Shown here: positions 36,270 to 45,042 of the stretch, in pieces
How positions within the stretch are numbered: the stretch's first letter is position 1
How the letters are laid out: each line of letters begins with the position of its first letter
Source of the DNA: an uncultured Verrucomicrobiales bacterium
Lineage (GTDB): Bacteria > Verrucomicrobiota > Verrucomicrobiia > Verrucomicrobiales > DEV007
Direction: 5' to 3'
Assembly (NCBI GenBank): GCA_937922595.1
Contig: CALAIY010000079.1
Location: 1-60,847 of the forward strand
DNA: 60,847 bases
The notes under the pieces: generated by a model
Told to the model about the DNA's origin: nothing
The model's database searches: none
The model's input: only the letters and a program-made list of their open reading frames with translations
Translations under genes and position numbers: made by a program

Positions 36270-36324
36270 TATGGAGACAGAGGGGGAGCGGGAGCGGTCA
36301 GAAAAAAAGAAAATACAGGGGGGC

Positions 36325-37089
36325 TTACTTCCGGGTCACGCTGTAGCCAAAAGCGCGAATTAATGTGATGATCTCATCTGGATCGAATTCCCCGGTGGCG
36401 GTGAAATCATAGGAGCCGACGCTTACTTTTCCGTCTTTTACGCCAGAAGTGTCAAGAATTGCGCTGTTCAGCGTCGAAGCCGCGCGCTCACAACAAACTT
36501 GCTTGGGAAGGGCGAAGGAGGCTTTTTTAATTATGGAGGGGCGCACCATTGCTGTATAAAATTTCACGTCTGTAGAGCCTTGCTTGGCAGAAAGGTCTCC
36601 GTGAAAGCCTGCTTTTACGAGGGTGTCGATAGCCTTCTGGGCGGCGGCGGATGAGGAGGCTGTGAGGGTAGCTTGGGACAGGCGTTTATTAATTTTCGCA
36701 ACTGAGCCGGCAGATCCGACGGCCTTTGTAAATTCTTCTTCAGCGGTGCTGCAGCAGATATGGAACCCTTGGATAAGAAGTTCGATTGGGCCGTCATCAT
36801 CGGGAAGTTCTGGGCGCTCTTCTTCTCCAAACCCGTCTGCTTTGTCCTGGAGTTGGGTTGCTTTGATGCGATCTTCCTCGATCAGCGAATCAAGAGGAAG
36901 CGTTCGCTCTGCTCCATCGGCAATTTTTACGATCACTGCGGTCTCTGTGAGTTTTACGAAATCGGCTTCGAGTGTTTTCCCGCTTTGTGCACTCGTCCAG
37001 GTGTGGGCGTTTGCGGCAGCAATCGAGAGAGAGAGCGCGATTATAGATGCCCCGAAGGTGCGAGACACGGGAATAAGCAGAGAGAGCAT
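36325..37089 (-). CDS. Exported protein with an SHD1-like domain and two HMA-like folds
   Basis: A 254-residue secreted protein. The start at 37089 (MLSLLIPVSRTFGAS) gives a signal peptide ending AAANA. Residues 28-85 fit the SHD1-like beta domain found in planctomycetes and verrucomicrobia (HTWTSAQSGKTLEADFVKLT, ADGAERTLPLDSLIEEDR). Two ferredoxin-like folds follow, similar to heavy-metal-associated domains: ELLIQGFHICCSTAEEEFTK (about 100-120) and FALPKQVCCERAASTLNSAI (about 192-212), the latter ending in a helix-strand IITLIRAFGYSVTRK like HMA. Each keeps a CC pair instead of the CxxC metal loop. It may sense or bind copper or zinc in the envelope. The neighbouring DUF3857 gene is 55 bases downstream. 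Confidence 0.65.
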   Translation of the reverse strand: MLSLLIPVSRTFGASIIALSLSIAAANAHTWTSAQSGKTLEADFVKLTETAVIVKIADGAERTLPLDSLIEEDRIKATQLQDKADGFGEEERPELPDDDGPIELLIQGFHICCSTAEEEFTKAVGSAGSVAKINKRLSQATLTASSSAAAQKAIDTLVKAGFHGDLSAKQGSTDVKFYTAMVRPSIIKKASFALPKQVCCERAASTLNSAILDTSGVKDGKVSVGSYDFTATGEFDPDEIITLIRAFGYSVTRK

Positions 37090-37179
37090 ATTTTGGTGAT
37101 GTGATGGATTATCGAGTATGCTGCCGGAGGATGGTGTGGATGGCAACCATGCTGCTGTGCTGGACGTGGGACGTCTCAC

Positions 37180-37776
37180 ATGGCATGGACAAGACATCTA
37201 ATCCCTGAATTTGTTCCCGTGCGACCTCAATTATTCATCTTAAATCATCTAAAAAACTTTCTAAATGGCTTTGTGGCGTTGGCTTGTGCTGCATTTTTGG
37301 TGAGTTGTGCCTCTTCGGGTGGCGGCGCTGGTTACGGTTCGTTGTCCCCAGAAGAGGGGAAGCGCTTGGAAGCTGAGCGTGCAGCCAAGATTCAGGCGGA
37401 GCCACGAGGTGATTTCTACATTGGGCGTCGCTACTACGTGCGGCGAATTCATGCTTGGGGATACCTTCGCCGTCCCGGCCAATCGTGGTCGTCGGCTAAG
37501 GTGGTGATGATGAATGAATCGTCCATGCGTGTGCCAGATCGCTTGCCGGAATTCGGCACGGGAAAAGTCTTCGGCTTCGATCACAACTACGAATACAAGA
37601 TCAGAGGCAATTACACCGGGCGCACGATCTACGATCCCAATGCGAATGCCAGGCTGCCGGAGTTTCGCCCGACTTCGATTGAGATTCTCGACAAATCGCC
37701 AGGATTCTTGTTCAAGCCCGGTCAACGCTACAATCCCGGGCTCATGCCACGGGGGCTTGAGATTGAGCCGAGGTGA
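37180..37776 (+). CDS. Small lipoprotein of unknown function
   Basis: A 198-residue protein with a lipoprotein signal: GFVALACAAFLVSC (lipobox LVSC near residue 43). The N-terminus before it is long, so a GTG start at 37219 is equally plausible and gives a more normal signal peptide. The mature part begins ASSGGGAGYGSLSPEEGKRLE and continues DFYIGRRYYVRRIHAWGYLR and VFGFDHNYEYKIRGNYTGRT, a compact beta-rich domain of about 110 residues. I do not recognise it. It would be anchored in the inner or outer membrane. It is convergent with the sigma-54 regulator gene and divergent from the SHD1-like gene. Confidence 0.7.
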   Translation: MAWTRHLIPEFVPVRPQLFILNHLKNFLNGFVALACAAFLVSCASSGGGAGYGSLSPEEGKRLEAERAAKIQAEPRGDFYIGRRYYVRRIHAWGYLRRPGQSWSSAKVVMMNESSMRVPDRLPEFGTGKVFGFDHNYEYKIRGNYTGRTIYDPNANARLPEFRPTSIEILDKSPGFLFKPGQRYNPGLMPRGLEIEPR

Positions 37777-37786
37777 TTGAGCTCTC

Positions 37787-39193
37787 CTAGCTCGCGAGAC
37801 GTTTTTTGAAGGCTGCTTCAGTGATTCCCAAGAGCTTAGCCGCCTCTCCTACTGAGCCTGCTTTCTTAACGGCGGCCTCTGATAAGGCTTTGTCGGCAGA
37901 GAAGGCTTTGTCCTCGGACATCGTTTTGAGGATCAGCTGAATCGCTTCGTCAACTTTGCTGCTTTTTCCCGGAGTATCCGAGCGAGAGTGCGGTGCAGAT
38001 CTGCTAGGGACGCGACCGAGTGGGATGTCTTTAGGGAGGAGGACGTCCGAATTGGCGAGGGCAAGGGCGCGCTGAAGAGTGTTTTCGAGCTCGCGAACAT
38101 TTCCTGGCCAGTCGTAGTTGCCCAGAGAATCCACTGCGTCGGGTGAGAGGCGCACTGGGCGAGCGCCTTTGCCGCGCTTGCTGGTAAGGCGTTTCAGGAA
38201 AAACTCCGCCAGGAGCGGAATATCCTCACGGCGGTGGCGCAGTGGCGGAAGGTGAATGCGGACGACATTGAGCCGATAAAATAAATCCTCCCGAAAACCA
38301 CCGGATTCGACTTCATCTTCGAGATCCTTATTCGTTGCGGCGAGGATGCGGACGTCTGTTTTGATTGTCTCATTTCCGCCGACACGGGAAAACTCTCCTT
38401 CTTGAAGGACGCGCAAAATTTTACTCTGCACCTGGAGTGGCATGTCGCCGATCTCATCGAGAAAAAGAGTGCCTCCATCACATTGTTCAAAGCGTCCGGC
38501 ACGGCGCTGGCTCGCGCCACTAAACGAGCCTTTCTCGTGGCCGAAGAGTTCTGATTCCAGGAGGTTTTCAGGGATTGCTGCGCAGTTGATTGCAACAAAT
38601 TCGGCACGGGAGCGTGGGCTGAATTTATGAATGGCTCCTGCGACCACCTCTTTACCGCAGCCGCTTTCTCCAGTGATCATTACTGGGGCGTCACTACGTG
38701 AAACCCGCCCGATCATCTTGAAGACGTCCTGCATCGCAGGGGAGTTTCCGATGATTGTCTCATCTGGATCCAGCCTCTCTTGAGCCTCTTTCACGGGAGA
38801 GGTGTTTTTCATCTCTTCCGATGCTTTCAGTGCATTTTCGACGACTGGGCGGAGGTCGTAGACGAGCCCCTGCTTACCTAGGAAGTCGTATGCCCCTAGC
38901 TTCATCGATTCGATGACCGCCTTTGTGCTGGGGAATCCAGTGGTGAGGATGACCATTGCATTCGGCTCCTGCTGGCGGAGCCCTCGTAGGAGATCGATCC
39001 CGGACACGTTGCCGAGAGCATATTCCGAGATCACGAGATCTGGCTTATTCTCCATGTAGTAGGTCACCGCGAGAGCGGGGTTGCTCTCGGTGACAACCGT
39101 CACGCCAGGCACACTGAGGTGCTTCGATGCCCACTCGAGGAAATCGGGATCGAGGTCGATGACTAGAATAGTCTGCTCTGAGGTGTCAGACAT
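37787..39193 (-). CDS. Sigma-54-dependent response regulator with a pseudo-receiver domain
   Basis: A 468-residue NtrC-like protein. Residues 1-120 form a receiver, but the phosphorylation site is Glu (LVISEYALGN, E57) in place of Asp and the acidic pair is D13-L14. T84 and K107 are retained. Glu often mimics phospho-Asp, so activity may be constitutive or controlled otherwise. The AAA+ domain has GESGCGKEVVAGA (Walker A, about 175), the sigma-54-contacting loop reads GSFSGA (222-227) where GAFTGA is usual, Walker B is GTLFLDEIGDM, and the arginine finger is in FREDLFYRLNVVRIHLPPLR. A Fis-type helix-turn-helix ends the protein (VGEAAKLLGITEAAFKKRL). No histidine kinase is in the window. It lies 23 bases after uppS. 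Confidence 0.88.
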   Translation of the reverse strand: MSDTSEQTILVIDLDPDFLEWASKHLSVPGVTVVTESNPALAVTYYMENKPDLVISEYALGNVSGIDLLRGLRQQEPNAMVILTTGFPSTKAVIESMKLGAYDFLGKQGLVYDLRPVVENALKASEEMKNTSPVKEAQERLDPDETIIGNSPAMQDVFKMIGRVSRSDAPVMITGESGCGKEVVAGAIHKFSPRSRAEFVAINCAAIPENLLESELFGHEKGSFSGASQRRAGRFEQCDGGTLFLDEIGDMPLQVQSKILRVLQEGEFSRVGGNETIKTDVRILAATNKDLEDEVESGGFREDLFYRLNVVRIHLPPLRHRREDIPLLAEFFLKRLTSKRGKGARPVRLSPDAVDSLGNYDWPGNVRELENTLQRALALANSDVLLPKDIPLGRVPSRSAPHSRSDTPGKSSKVDEAIQLILKTMSEDKAFSADKALSEAAVKKAGSVGEAAKLLGITEAAFKKRLAS

Positions 39194-39216
39194 AATGAGT
39201 GCGGAAATTGCGAGGT

Positions 39217-39924
39217 CTAGGGAGGGGAGACATCTCCGAATCTACGTTCGCGACGTGAAAACTCTTCGATGGCTTCATCGAGCACGTCACGCCCAAAATC
39301 AGGCCAGAGCTTCTTCGTAACGAAAATTTCCGCATAGCTCACTTGCCAGAGGAGAAAATTGGAGAGTCGCAGCTCGCCTGAGGTGCGGACGAGGAGATCA
39401 GGATCGGGATAATAGCGGGTATAAAGATGCGCGGCGAAGACCTCCGTATTGATCATTGCGGGATCAAGGTGTCCCTCCGCGACATGGCGGACGATGCTCT
39501 TGGTAGCGTCTACAATCTCTTCGCGGCCACCGTAGCTTAGTGCTAGAACGAGCGTGAGGCCGGTGTTTTCAGCGGTTTTTGCAATGGCTCGATGAAGCGC
39601 CTCTTGGCATCTCTTTGGCAGTTTATCGAGTTGACCGATTGCTTGGAATCGCACGTTCCTTTCGCAAATCTCATCGAGCTTGTCGGTGAGAAAGCGCTCA
39701 AGAAGCCTCATCAGCGCCTCAACTTCTGCCTTGGGGCGTTTCCAATTTTCTGAAGAAAACGCATAGAGCGTGAGCACTTCGATGCCCACATCAGTGCAGG
39801 CTTCGACCGTGCGGCGTACCGCTTCCGCTCCAGCGCGGTGGCCTTCGCTTCGAGAGAGGCCACGCTCTTTAGCCCAGCGCCCATTGCCATCCATAATGAT
39901 GGCGATATGTCGGGGAATGCTCAA
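39217..39924 (-). CDS. uppS: Undecaprenyl diphosphate synthase (isoprenyl transferase)
   Basis: A 235-residue cis-prenyltransferase that condenses farnesyl diphosphate with isopentenyl diphosphate into the C55 lipid carrier for peptidoglycan and other envelope glycans. The start region shows HIAIIMDGNGRWAKERG (about residues 5-21) and the Asp of the substrate site. SSENWKRPKAEVEALMRL (about 55-72) and RTSGELRLSNFLLWQ with SYAEIFVTKKLWPDF (about 175-205) complete the signature. The length is typical. It overlaps the stop of purA by 4 bases (39921-39924), and the sigma-54 regulator gene follows by 23 bases, so the three form one run. Confidence 0.95.
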   Translation of the reverse strand: MSIPRHIAIIMDGNGRWAKERGLSRSEGHRAGAEAVRRTVEACTDVGIEVLTLYAFSSENWKRPKAEVEALMRLLERFLTDKLDEICERNVRFQAIGQLDKLPKRCQEALHRAIAKTAENTGLTLVLALSYGGREEIVDATKSIVRHVAEGHLDPAMINTEVFAAHLYTRYYPDPDLLVRTSGELRLSNFLLWQVSYAEIFVTKKLWPDFGRDVLDEAIEEFSRRERRFGDVSPP

Positions 39925-41195
39925 TCGCGGCGAAGGGTTTGCTCCCGATCTGGGCCTACGCCCACGAGGGTTACGGGTACGTCAGTCGCTTCGGTCACCT
40001 TATCAAGGTAGGCGCGTGCGTTCTCCGGGAGATCGGAGAATTTGCGAATCCCCGTGGTATCTGAGAGCCAGCCGGGAAGCGTTTCGTAGACAGGCTTACA
40101 GCGTGCCCATTCTTCCATGGTAGAGGGAGGCGTGGTGATTGTGTTGCCATCGAATTCGTAGGCCACGCAGACTTGGATTGATTCCATGTCATCGAGTCCA
40201 TCCAGAATGGTGAGGGCTATTTCATCGAAACCATTCACAATTGTGGCGTAGCGGAGGAGCACGAGATCAAGCCAGCCGCAGCGGCGGGCGCGCCCGGTAG
40301 TCGCGCCAAATTCAAGACCTAGGGCATGGAGTTTAGCGCTAAACTCCGCATCTTCGGTGATGAAGGGACCTCCTCCGACACGCGTGGTGTAGGCTTTGGC
40401 GACCCCTACGACGCAATCAATCACGCGGGGCGAGACTCCAGACCCGGTGCAAGCACCGCCGGCTGTCGTATTCGATGAGGTGACGAATGGGTACGTCCCG
40501 TGATCGATATCCAGGTAAGTGCCCTGAGAGCCTTCGAATAGAACCGATTTTCCGCCTTTGATCGCGGTGTGGAGCTTCACTGCCGTATCGCCAAGATGGG
40601 TCACGAGGCGCTTAGCTGCTTTTTCGAATTCTGGAAAAGTTGCGTCGAAATCGACCTCTTCAAGTCCGACGCCTTTGAGCACCTCATTGGCTTCCTCAGT
40701 GCGGACTCGTGCTTTTTCGCGGAATGTATCGGGATCTCGGAGGTGTGCCATCCGAAGACCCGTGCGAAGTGCTTTATCTGCGTAGGTGGGGCCAATTCCA
40801 CGGCCGGTTGTGCCGATCTTCTTCTGGCCGAGCCCTGCTTCGCGGGCGGCATCGAGGCTGCGGTGAGCTGGAAGTGTGATGTGGGCTCGCTCACTGATAG
40901 TGAGGTTTTCAGGGCTGATTTTCACGCCCTGACCTTCAAGAGTCTCGATCTCTTGGACCAGGCCAATGGGATCAATGACGACGCCATTTCCAATCACGCA
41001 CTGCTTATCTTCCCAGAGGATACCGGAGGGAACCAGGTGGAGAACGTATTTGGTGTCGTTATTTACGACGGTGTGACCGGCATTGTTCCCGCCCTGGGAG
41101 CGAGCGACGACGTCTGACGTCTCGGTGAGAAAATCGACGATTTTTCCTTTTCCTTCGTCACCCCATTGGGCTCCGACGATGATGATGTTTGGCAT
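39921..41195 (-). CDS. purA: Adenylosuccinate synthetase
   Basis: A 424-residue GTP-dependent enzyme that joins IMP and aspartate in AMP synthesis. Visible features are the P-loop IIVGAQWGDEGKGKIVDFL (residues 4-22), GGNNAGHTVV with the catalytic His (about 35-45), IGTTGRGIGPTYADKALR (about 127-144), and TSSNTTAGGACTGSGVSPR (about 234-252). The end of the protein has LTLVGVGPDREQT. The length matches PurA. It starts the run purA-uppS-sigma-54 regulator. Translational coupling with uppS is likely. Confidence 0.97.
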   Translation of the reverse strand: MPNIIIVGAQWGDEGKGKIVDFLTETSDVVARSQGGNNAGHTVVNNDTKYVLHLVPSGILWEDKQCVIGNGVVIDPIGLVQEIETLEGQGVKISPENLTISERAHITLPAHRSLDAAREAGLGQKKIGTTGRGIGPTYADKALRTGLRMAHLRDPDTFREKARVRTEEANEVLKGVGLEEVDFDATFPEFEKAAKRLVTHLGDTAVKLHTAIKGGKSVLFEGSQGTYLDIDHGTYPFVTSSNTTAGGACTGSGVSPRVIDCVVGVAKAYTTRVGGGPFITEDAEFSAKLHALGLEFGATTGRARRCGWLDLVLLRYATIVNGFDEIALTILDGLDDMESIQVCVAYEFDGNTITTPPSTMEEWARCKPVYETLPGWLSDTTGIRKFSDLPENARAYLDKVTEATDVPVTLVGVGPDREQTLRRD

Positions 41196-41289
41196 GATGT
41201 GTAAGGCGCAGAAAGCCGCGCTCCGATGTGAATCAGAGCTGCGGCAGGAATGTTTGTCGGGTGATCCGACTTAAAGAGGATGAGGTTCC

Positions 41290-41409
41290 TTAGGCACCCA
41301 TCATGAACGAAGTCGCGATGGCGGCGATGATCGCGCAGATGGCAATGATACCGGCAGCCATTGCGCCGGAGGCGAGTGGATCAGCTTTCTTTTTAGTCTT
41401 TGCGGCCAT
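41290..41409 (-). CDS. 39-residue membrane peptide
   Basis: A short gene between carA and purA on the minus strand. It begins MAAKTKKKADPLASGAMAAG, then one hydrophobic helix of about 17 residues (IIAICAIIAAIATSFMM), and ends GA. The basic start followed by a single helix fits a small inner-membrane protein with its N-terminus in the cytoplasm. The upstream sequence has no strong ribosome-binding site, so expression is uncertain. The composition is unlike the neighbouring non-coding bases and the frame is clean. The function is unknown. Confidence 0.55.
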   Translation of the reverse strand: MAAKTKKKADPLASGAMAAGIIAICAIIAAIATSFMMGA

Positions 41410-41514
41410 GAGTTTAGGATATTGGGATTTCGGGAAGAGTGGGGAAATTGAGGGTGTCGCTTTTGGCGACCTAAGAGGGTAGACGGATAGGAAAACTGGG
41501 CAATCGATTTTGCT

Positions 41515-42669
41515 CTACTTTGTGGAGTCGATCAGGTCGGAGAACTCTTGGAAAAAATAGCTCGCATCATGCGGGCCGGGAGCTGCTTCCGGGTGATATT
41601 GCACACTGAAAGCAGGCTCATTGCGGTGGCGAATACCCTCTACCGAATTGTCGTTCAAATTAATGTGCGTCACCTTGACGTGTGCAGGGAGGCTTTCGGG
41701 ATCGACGGCGAAACCATGATTTTGCGAGGTGATCGCGACCTTGCCGGAGCGGAGGTCTTTCACCGGCTGGTTTCCGCCGCGGTGGCCGAATTTGAGCTTG
41801 TAGGTGGAGCCGCCCAGCGCGTGGGCGAGCACCTGGTGGCCAAGGCAGATGGCAAAGATGGGCTTTTTGCCGATGAGCTCGCGCATTTCCGAATGAACGT
41901 AATCGAGTGCGGAGGGGTCACCGGGGCCGTTGGAGAAAAAGACGCCGTCGGGATTTTTGGCGAGCACATCTTTGGCGGATGTGCGTGCACCGACGACTTC
42001 GACGTCGAACCCATGCTGACGCAAGCTGCGGAGGATGTTCCGTTTCACTCCGAGGTCGTAGGCGACAATTTTGTGCTTTACCGGTGGGAGGGGGCCGCGT
42101 TCAGCGGAGACTCCGGTGGAGACGTTCGGGATCTGCCAGAGCCCGCTCTCGGTGCCATCGGGATCCCAGTGGTATCCCTTTTCGGTGGAAACTTCTTTTA
42201 CAAAATCAGAGCCTTCCATTCCCGCTGCGTTCTTCGCCATTTCGATGGCTTCCTCGGCGGATTTTGCTTCGGTAGTGAGTGCTGCGCGCATGGCTCCACG
42301 TGTGCGGAGGTGCTTAGTAAGGGCGCGGGTATCGATTCTTTGGATTCCGATGATGTTGTGGTCGGAGAGATACTCGGAGAGCGGTTTTTCGTTGCGATAG
42401 CATGAAGCGACGGTGCTGAGCTCGTTTACCACAAATCCACGGACGTGCGGGATGTCGCTTTCGTTATCTGCCTCGTTAGTTCCGTAATTTCCGATTAGCG
42501 GGTAGGTCATCGCAACGATTTGCCCGCGGTAGGAGGGATCGGTGAGGACTTCCTGGTAACCTGTCATCGAAGTATTAAAACAGGCTTCACCGACGCTGGT
42601 GCCGGTGGCTCCGAATGATTCTCCGGTGAATGTGCGTCCGTCTTCTAGGGCGAGGATAGCTTGCGGCAT
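41515..42669 (-). CDS. carA: Carbamoyl-phosphate synthase small subunit
   Basis: A 384-residue glutamine amidotransferase subunit that feeds ammonia to CarB for arginine and pyrimidine synthesis. It starts MPQAILALEDGRTFTGESFG. The N-terminal domain shows GEACFNTSMTGYQEVLTDPS (about 30-50). The class I glutaminase triad is in the C-terminal half: GPGDPSALDYV, AICLGHQVLAHALGG (Cys, about 270) and SVQYHPEAAPGPHD (His and Glu, about 355). An upstream start (42750) would add 27 unlikely residues. carB is not in the window. A 13-pair terminator of the downstream gene lies just upstream. Confidence 0.96.
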   Translation of the reverse strand: MPQAILALEDGRTFTGESFGATGTSVGEACFNTSMTGYQEVLTDPSYRGQIVAMTYPLIGNYGTNEADNESDIPHVRGFVVNELSTVASCYRNEKPLSEYLSDHNIIGIQRIDTRALTKHLRTRGAMRAALTTEAKSAEEAIEMAKNAAGMEGSDFVKEVSTEKGYHWDPDGTESGLWQIPNVSTGVSAERGPLPPVKHKIVAYDLGVKRNILRSLRQHGFDVEVVGARTSAKDVLAKNPDGVFFSNGPGDPSALDYVHSEMRELIGKKPIFAICLGHQVLAHALGGSTYKLKFGHRGGNQPVKDLRSGKVAITSQNHGFAVDPESLPAHVKVTHINLNDNSVEGIRHRNEPAFSVQYHPEAAPGPHDASYFFQEFSDLIDSTK

Positions 42670-42752
42670 AATAAGTGTTTTCTTAAGCGGGGATTTGGCA
42701 GGGGGCAATGGTGGAAAGGAGAAAGAGGCACCTTCGGGAGGTCTCCACAAAA

Positions 42753-42782
42753 AAGCGCGCTCACCTTGAGGTGAGCGCGCTT
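42753..42782 (-). terminator. Rho-independent terminator after the discoidin-like lipoprotein
   Basis: AAGCGCGCTCACC (42753-42765), loop TTGA (42766-42769), GGTGAGCGCGCTT (42770-42782): 13 perfect pairs. On the minus strand the stem is followed by a T-run, so it ends transcription of the gene at 42798-43544, before carA. Confidence 0.92.
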
Positions 42783-42797
42783 GATGAGGAGAGGGCT

Positions 42798-43544
42798 TTA
42801 CTTGCCGTAGACTTCCACTTCCACGTAGTGGTTGAGGACGTCAGTAGTGTTGCCGTTTGAGTAGAGGCGGACGTAGCGACCATTTACTCCGTTTACATCG
42901 ATGATGCGGCCATGGTTCGTTTCGCGGTATGCGGGGTCTTTGCCCATGCCTAGCTCAGATGAGTTGTCGTGATCGTTGTTGAAAACGGTGGTCACCCCCT
43001 CAGCGAAGCCTGCGTCATCGGAGATCTGAACGACCACGTCGATGTAAGCGCGGGCGTTTGTGTGGAAGTGCCACATGGCGATGCCTTCGATTTGTTTGGT
43101 CTCGCCGAGGTCGATCTGCGCCCATTGCTTGTCTGGACCTAATTCGACGTAGTAGCCATCACCACCGTCTTTGTCGCCGTCGGTGAGATATTCAAGGTCT
43201 CCGATAGTGGGAAGATCATCGGAAGCGGTGACGGTGGCGCCTTTTGAAATGAGCGTCGTTCCTTCAGCCACTTGGAGAGAAAGGACGGGAGGTCCGGACT
43301 TTTCAAGGTTTGGGAGCTTCGCTTCCGTCTGCGTGCCGATTAATTTTGCCTTTGGGAACTCGGGCATAAATTCGACTTCGCTCGCCGATGGAGTGGCTGC
43401 CGGAGCAGATGCTGCAGGTGGAGCTGCGGTTTCTGAGGATGTCTCGGCAGGGGCTTCAGCGGGCTCTCCGCCACAGGCGGCGAGGCTGAGAGCGGCGAGG
43501 CTGGCTGAGCTATATTTGAGGAGGTCTTGGGTTGTTTTCTTCAT
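42798..43544 (-). CDS. Lipoprotein with a discoidin-like (F5/8 C) domain
   Basis: A 248-residue protein with lipobox LSLAACGG (about residues 18-25). A linker rich in Ala, Pro and Glu (about 26-55) follows. The domain starts after about residue 95 (ISKGATVTASDDLPTIGDLE, YLTDGDKDGGDGYYVELG) and shows the discoidin pattern AQIDLGETKQIEGIAMWHF (about 143-161), then VQISDDAGF and a YVRLYSNGNTTDVLNHYVEV end. Such domains bind carbohydrate or lipid headgroups. It is the last gene of the DoxX, oxidoreductase, lipoprotein run, with a 6-base gap to the oxidoreductase. A strong terminator follows. Confidence 0.85.
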   Translation of the reverse strand: MKKTTQDLLKYSSASLAALSLAACGGEPAEAPAETSSETAAPPAASAPAATPSASEVEFMPEFPKAKLIGTQTEAKLPNLEKSGPPVLSLQVAEGTTLISKGATVTASDDLPTIGDLEYLTDGDKDGGDGYYVELGPDKQWAQIDLGETKQIEGIAMWHFHTNARAYIDVVVQISDDAGFAEGVTTVFNNDHDNSSELGMGKDPAYRETNHGRIIDVNGVNGRYVRLYSNGNTTDVLNHYVEVEVYGK

Positions 43545-43550
43545 ATAAAA

Positions 43551-44996
43551 TTAGGCGATAAAGTCTTCTTTTTTAAAGTCGTAGGAGCCGCCATTTTCAA
43601 GCGCTTCGTAGATCTTGAGCACGGTGACACAGGTTTTGAAAGCTTCGTCCACTGGGCAATTGAGGTCGCTCTGATTGCCTCCGTTTTTCACGGCAGTGAG
43701 GAAGTTGCGTATGTGTGGATTGTGCGGGGGCTTGTTGAGAGTGATGGGAAGCTCCCATTCATCGATAGCAGCCGAAGCGGCCACACGAGAATCAATGTTC
43801 GAGGAATCGAGCCATGGCTCTGGACGCGTCCACGGGCGAGGATGTTCCCAAATTTTGTTGTGAATCTCATTGTACTTGATGAGAAGCGGATCGTCACCTT
43901 CACCGTATTCGCTCCAGGAATCTGCCCATGGCTCACGGTATGCCTGGTTTACCTTAGGGACTTCGGAGATAGAGATAGTCCCTTTTTCGCCCATGAATTT
44001 CTCATAGAATCCCTGGGAGCTATTTGCGGTAAGCACTTGATATGATCCGCGGGACTTTCCTTCAGGAAGGTCGTATTCGTAAACTGCGAATACGTTGTCG
44101 GGAAGTTCAGTGTCTTCGTAATAGTCGCGACCTCCTGAGGCGACCACTCTACTGGGAAGGGCGTCGTACATCCAGTTGAAGACGTCGATCTGGTGCGCTC
44201 CGAGGTCGGAAATGGCACCGGCTCCATATTTTTTGAAAACACGCCAGTTCAAGAACTCTTGCATGTTTGCATACCCGTATTTTTTGAGTTTCTCGGGGTC
44301 GAGATTGAATTTATCGGGCACTGTAATACCACCCTTTGAGACCTGGCGGTTCCATTGAGCGTAGCTCGTATTGAGTCTTCCTAGGATTTTATTCCCTTGG
44401 ATGAGCTTGTTTCGCACGTGGAGGTAGCGAGGATTCGAGCGGCGCTGATGGCCTACTTGGAAGAGCTTTCCGGTGCGCTCCTGAGCCTTCACCATCGAGC
44501 GTCCACCCTCGATGGTATTCGACATCATTTTCTCGCAGTAAACACCTTTGATGTTTTCAGTCTCCAAGACGGCGATTGAATGTGGCGCGTGGAGGAAGTC
44601 AGGCGTTGCAACGAAGACGGCGTCCAAGTTCTTCTCCTTGGCGAGCATCTGATCTATATCCTCATAGACCGTGGCTGGATGGCCGTATTTTTGGAGAGTG
44701 CGAGAGAATCGCTTTTGCTTTTCTGGATAAATATCGCAGACGGCGGTGAACCGGAATGCGATTTCTTTATCATCCGCGTCCTTGTAGATCGAATCACGAA
44801 TTGCGGTGCCTTGAGCTCCGCAGCCTACGACGCCGATGTTCATCGTATCGGAGGGCGTCTGCGCGAAGGCGGACTTCGAAGTGACGAGATGAAGGGCGGT
44901 GCCCGTTGCAGCTCCCGATCGGAGAAACTTCCGGCGGGTGAGGCTATTCGCGGGTGTCGCTGGAGCCTGGGATTGGGATTCAGGAGTGTCGCTCAT
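43551..44996 (-). CDS. Tat-exported Gfo/Idh/MocA family oxidoreductase
   Basis: A 481-residue protein. The N-terminus carries a twin-arginine signal, SLTRRKFLRSGAATGTALHL (about residues 21-40), ending near AFAQ. The Rossmann fold starts MNIGVVGCGAQGTAIRDSI (about 54-72), with CDIYPEKQ, and the family's catalytic region is VYCEKMMSNTIEGGRSMVKA (EK motif). Another part of the family signature is AISDLGAHQIDVFNW (about 300). Verrucomicrobial Tat-exported members are thought to act on sugars in the periplasm with a bound NAD(P). The start at 44996 (MSDTPESQ) fits. It lies 46 bases after the DoxX gene and 6 before the discoidin lipoprotein. Confidence 0.9.
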   Translation of the reverse strand: MSDTPESQSQAPATPANSLTRRKFLRSGAATGTALHLVTSKSAFAQTPSDTMNIGVVGCGAQGTAIRDSIYKDADDKEIAFRFTAVCDIYPEKQKRFSRTLQKYGHPATVYEDIDQMLAKEKNLDAVFVATPDFLHAPHSIAVLETENIKGVYCEKMMSNTIEGGRSMVKAQERTGKLFQVGHQRRSNPRYLHVRNKLIQGNKILGRLNTSYAQWNRQVSKGGITVPDKFNLDPEKLKKYGYANMQEFLNWRVFKKYGAGAISDLGAHQIDVFNWMYDALPSRVVASGGRDYYEDTELPDNVFAVYEYDLPEGKSRGSYQVLTANSSQGFYEKFMGEKGTISISEVPKVNQAYREPWADSWSEYGEGDDPLLIKYNEIHNKIWEHPRPWTRPEPWLDSSNIDSRVAASAAIDEWELPITLNKPPHNPHIRNFLTAVKNGGNQSDLNCPVDEAFKTCVTVLKIYEALENGGSYDFKKEDFIA

Positions 44997-45042
44997 GATC
45001 AAGATTACGGTGTTTCCGAAGGGGAGGTTGCACTTGAGAGTG

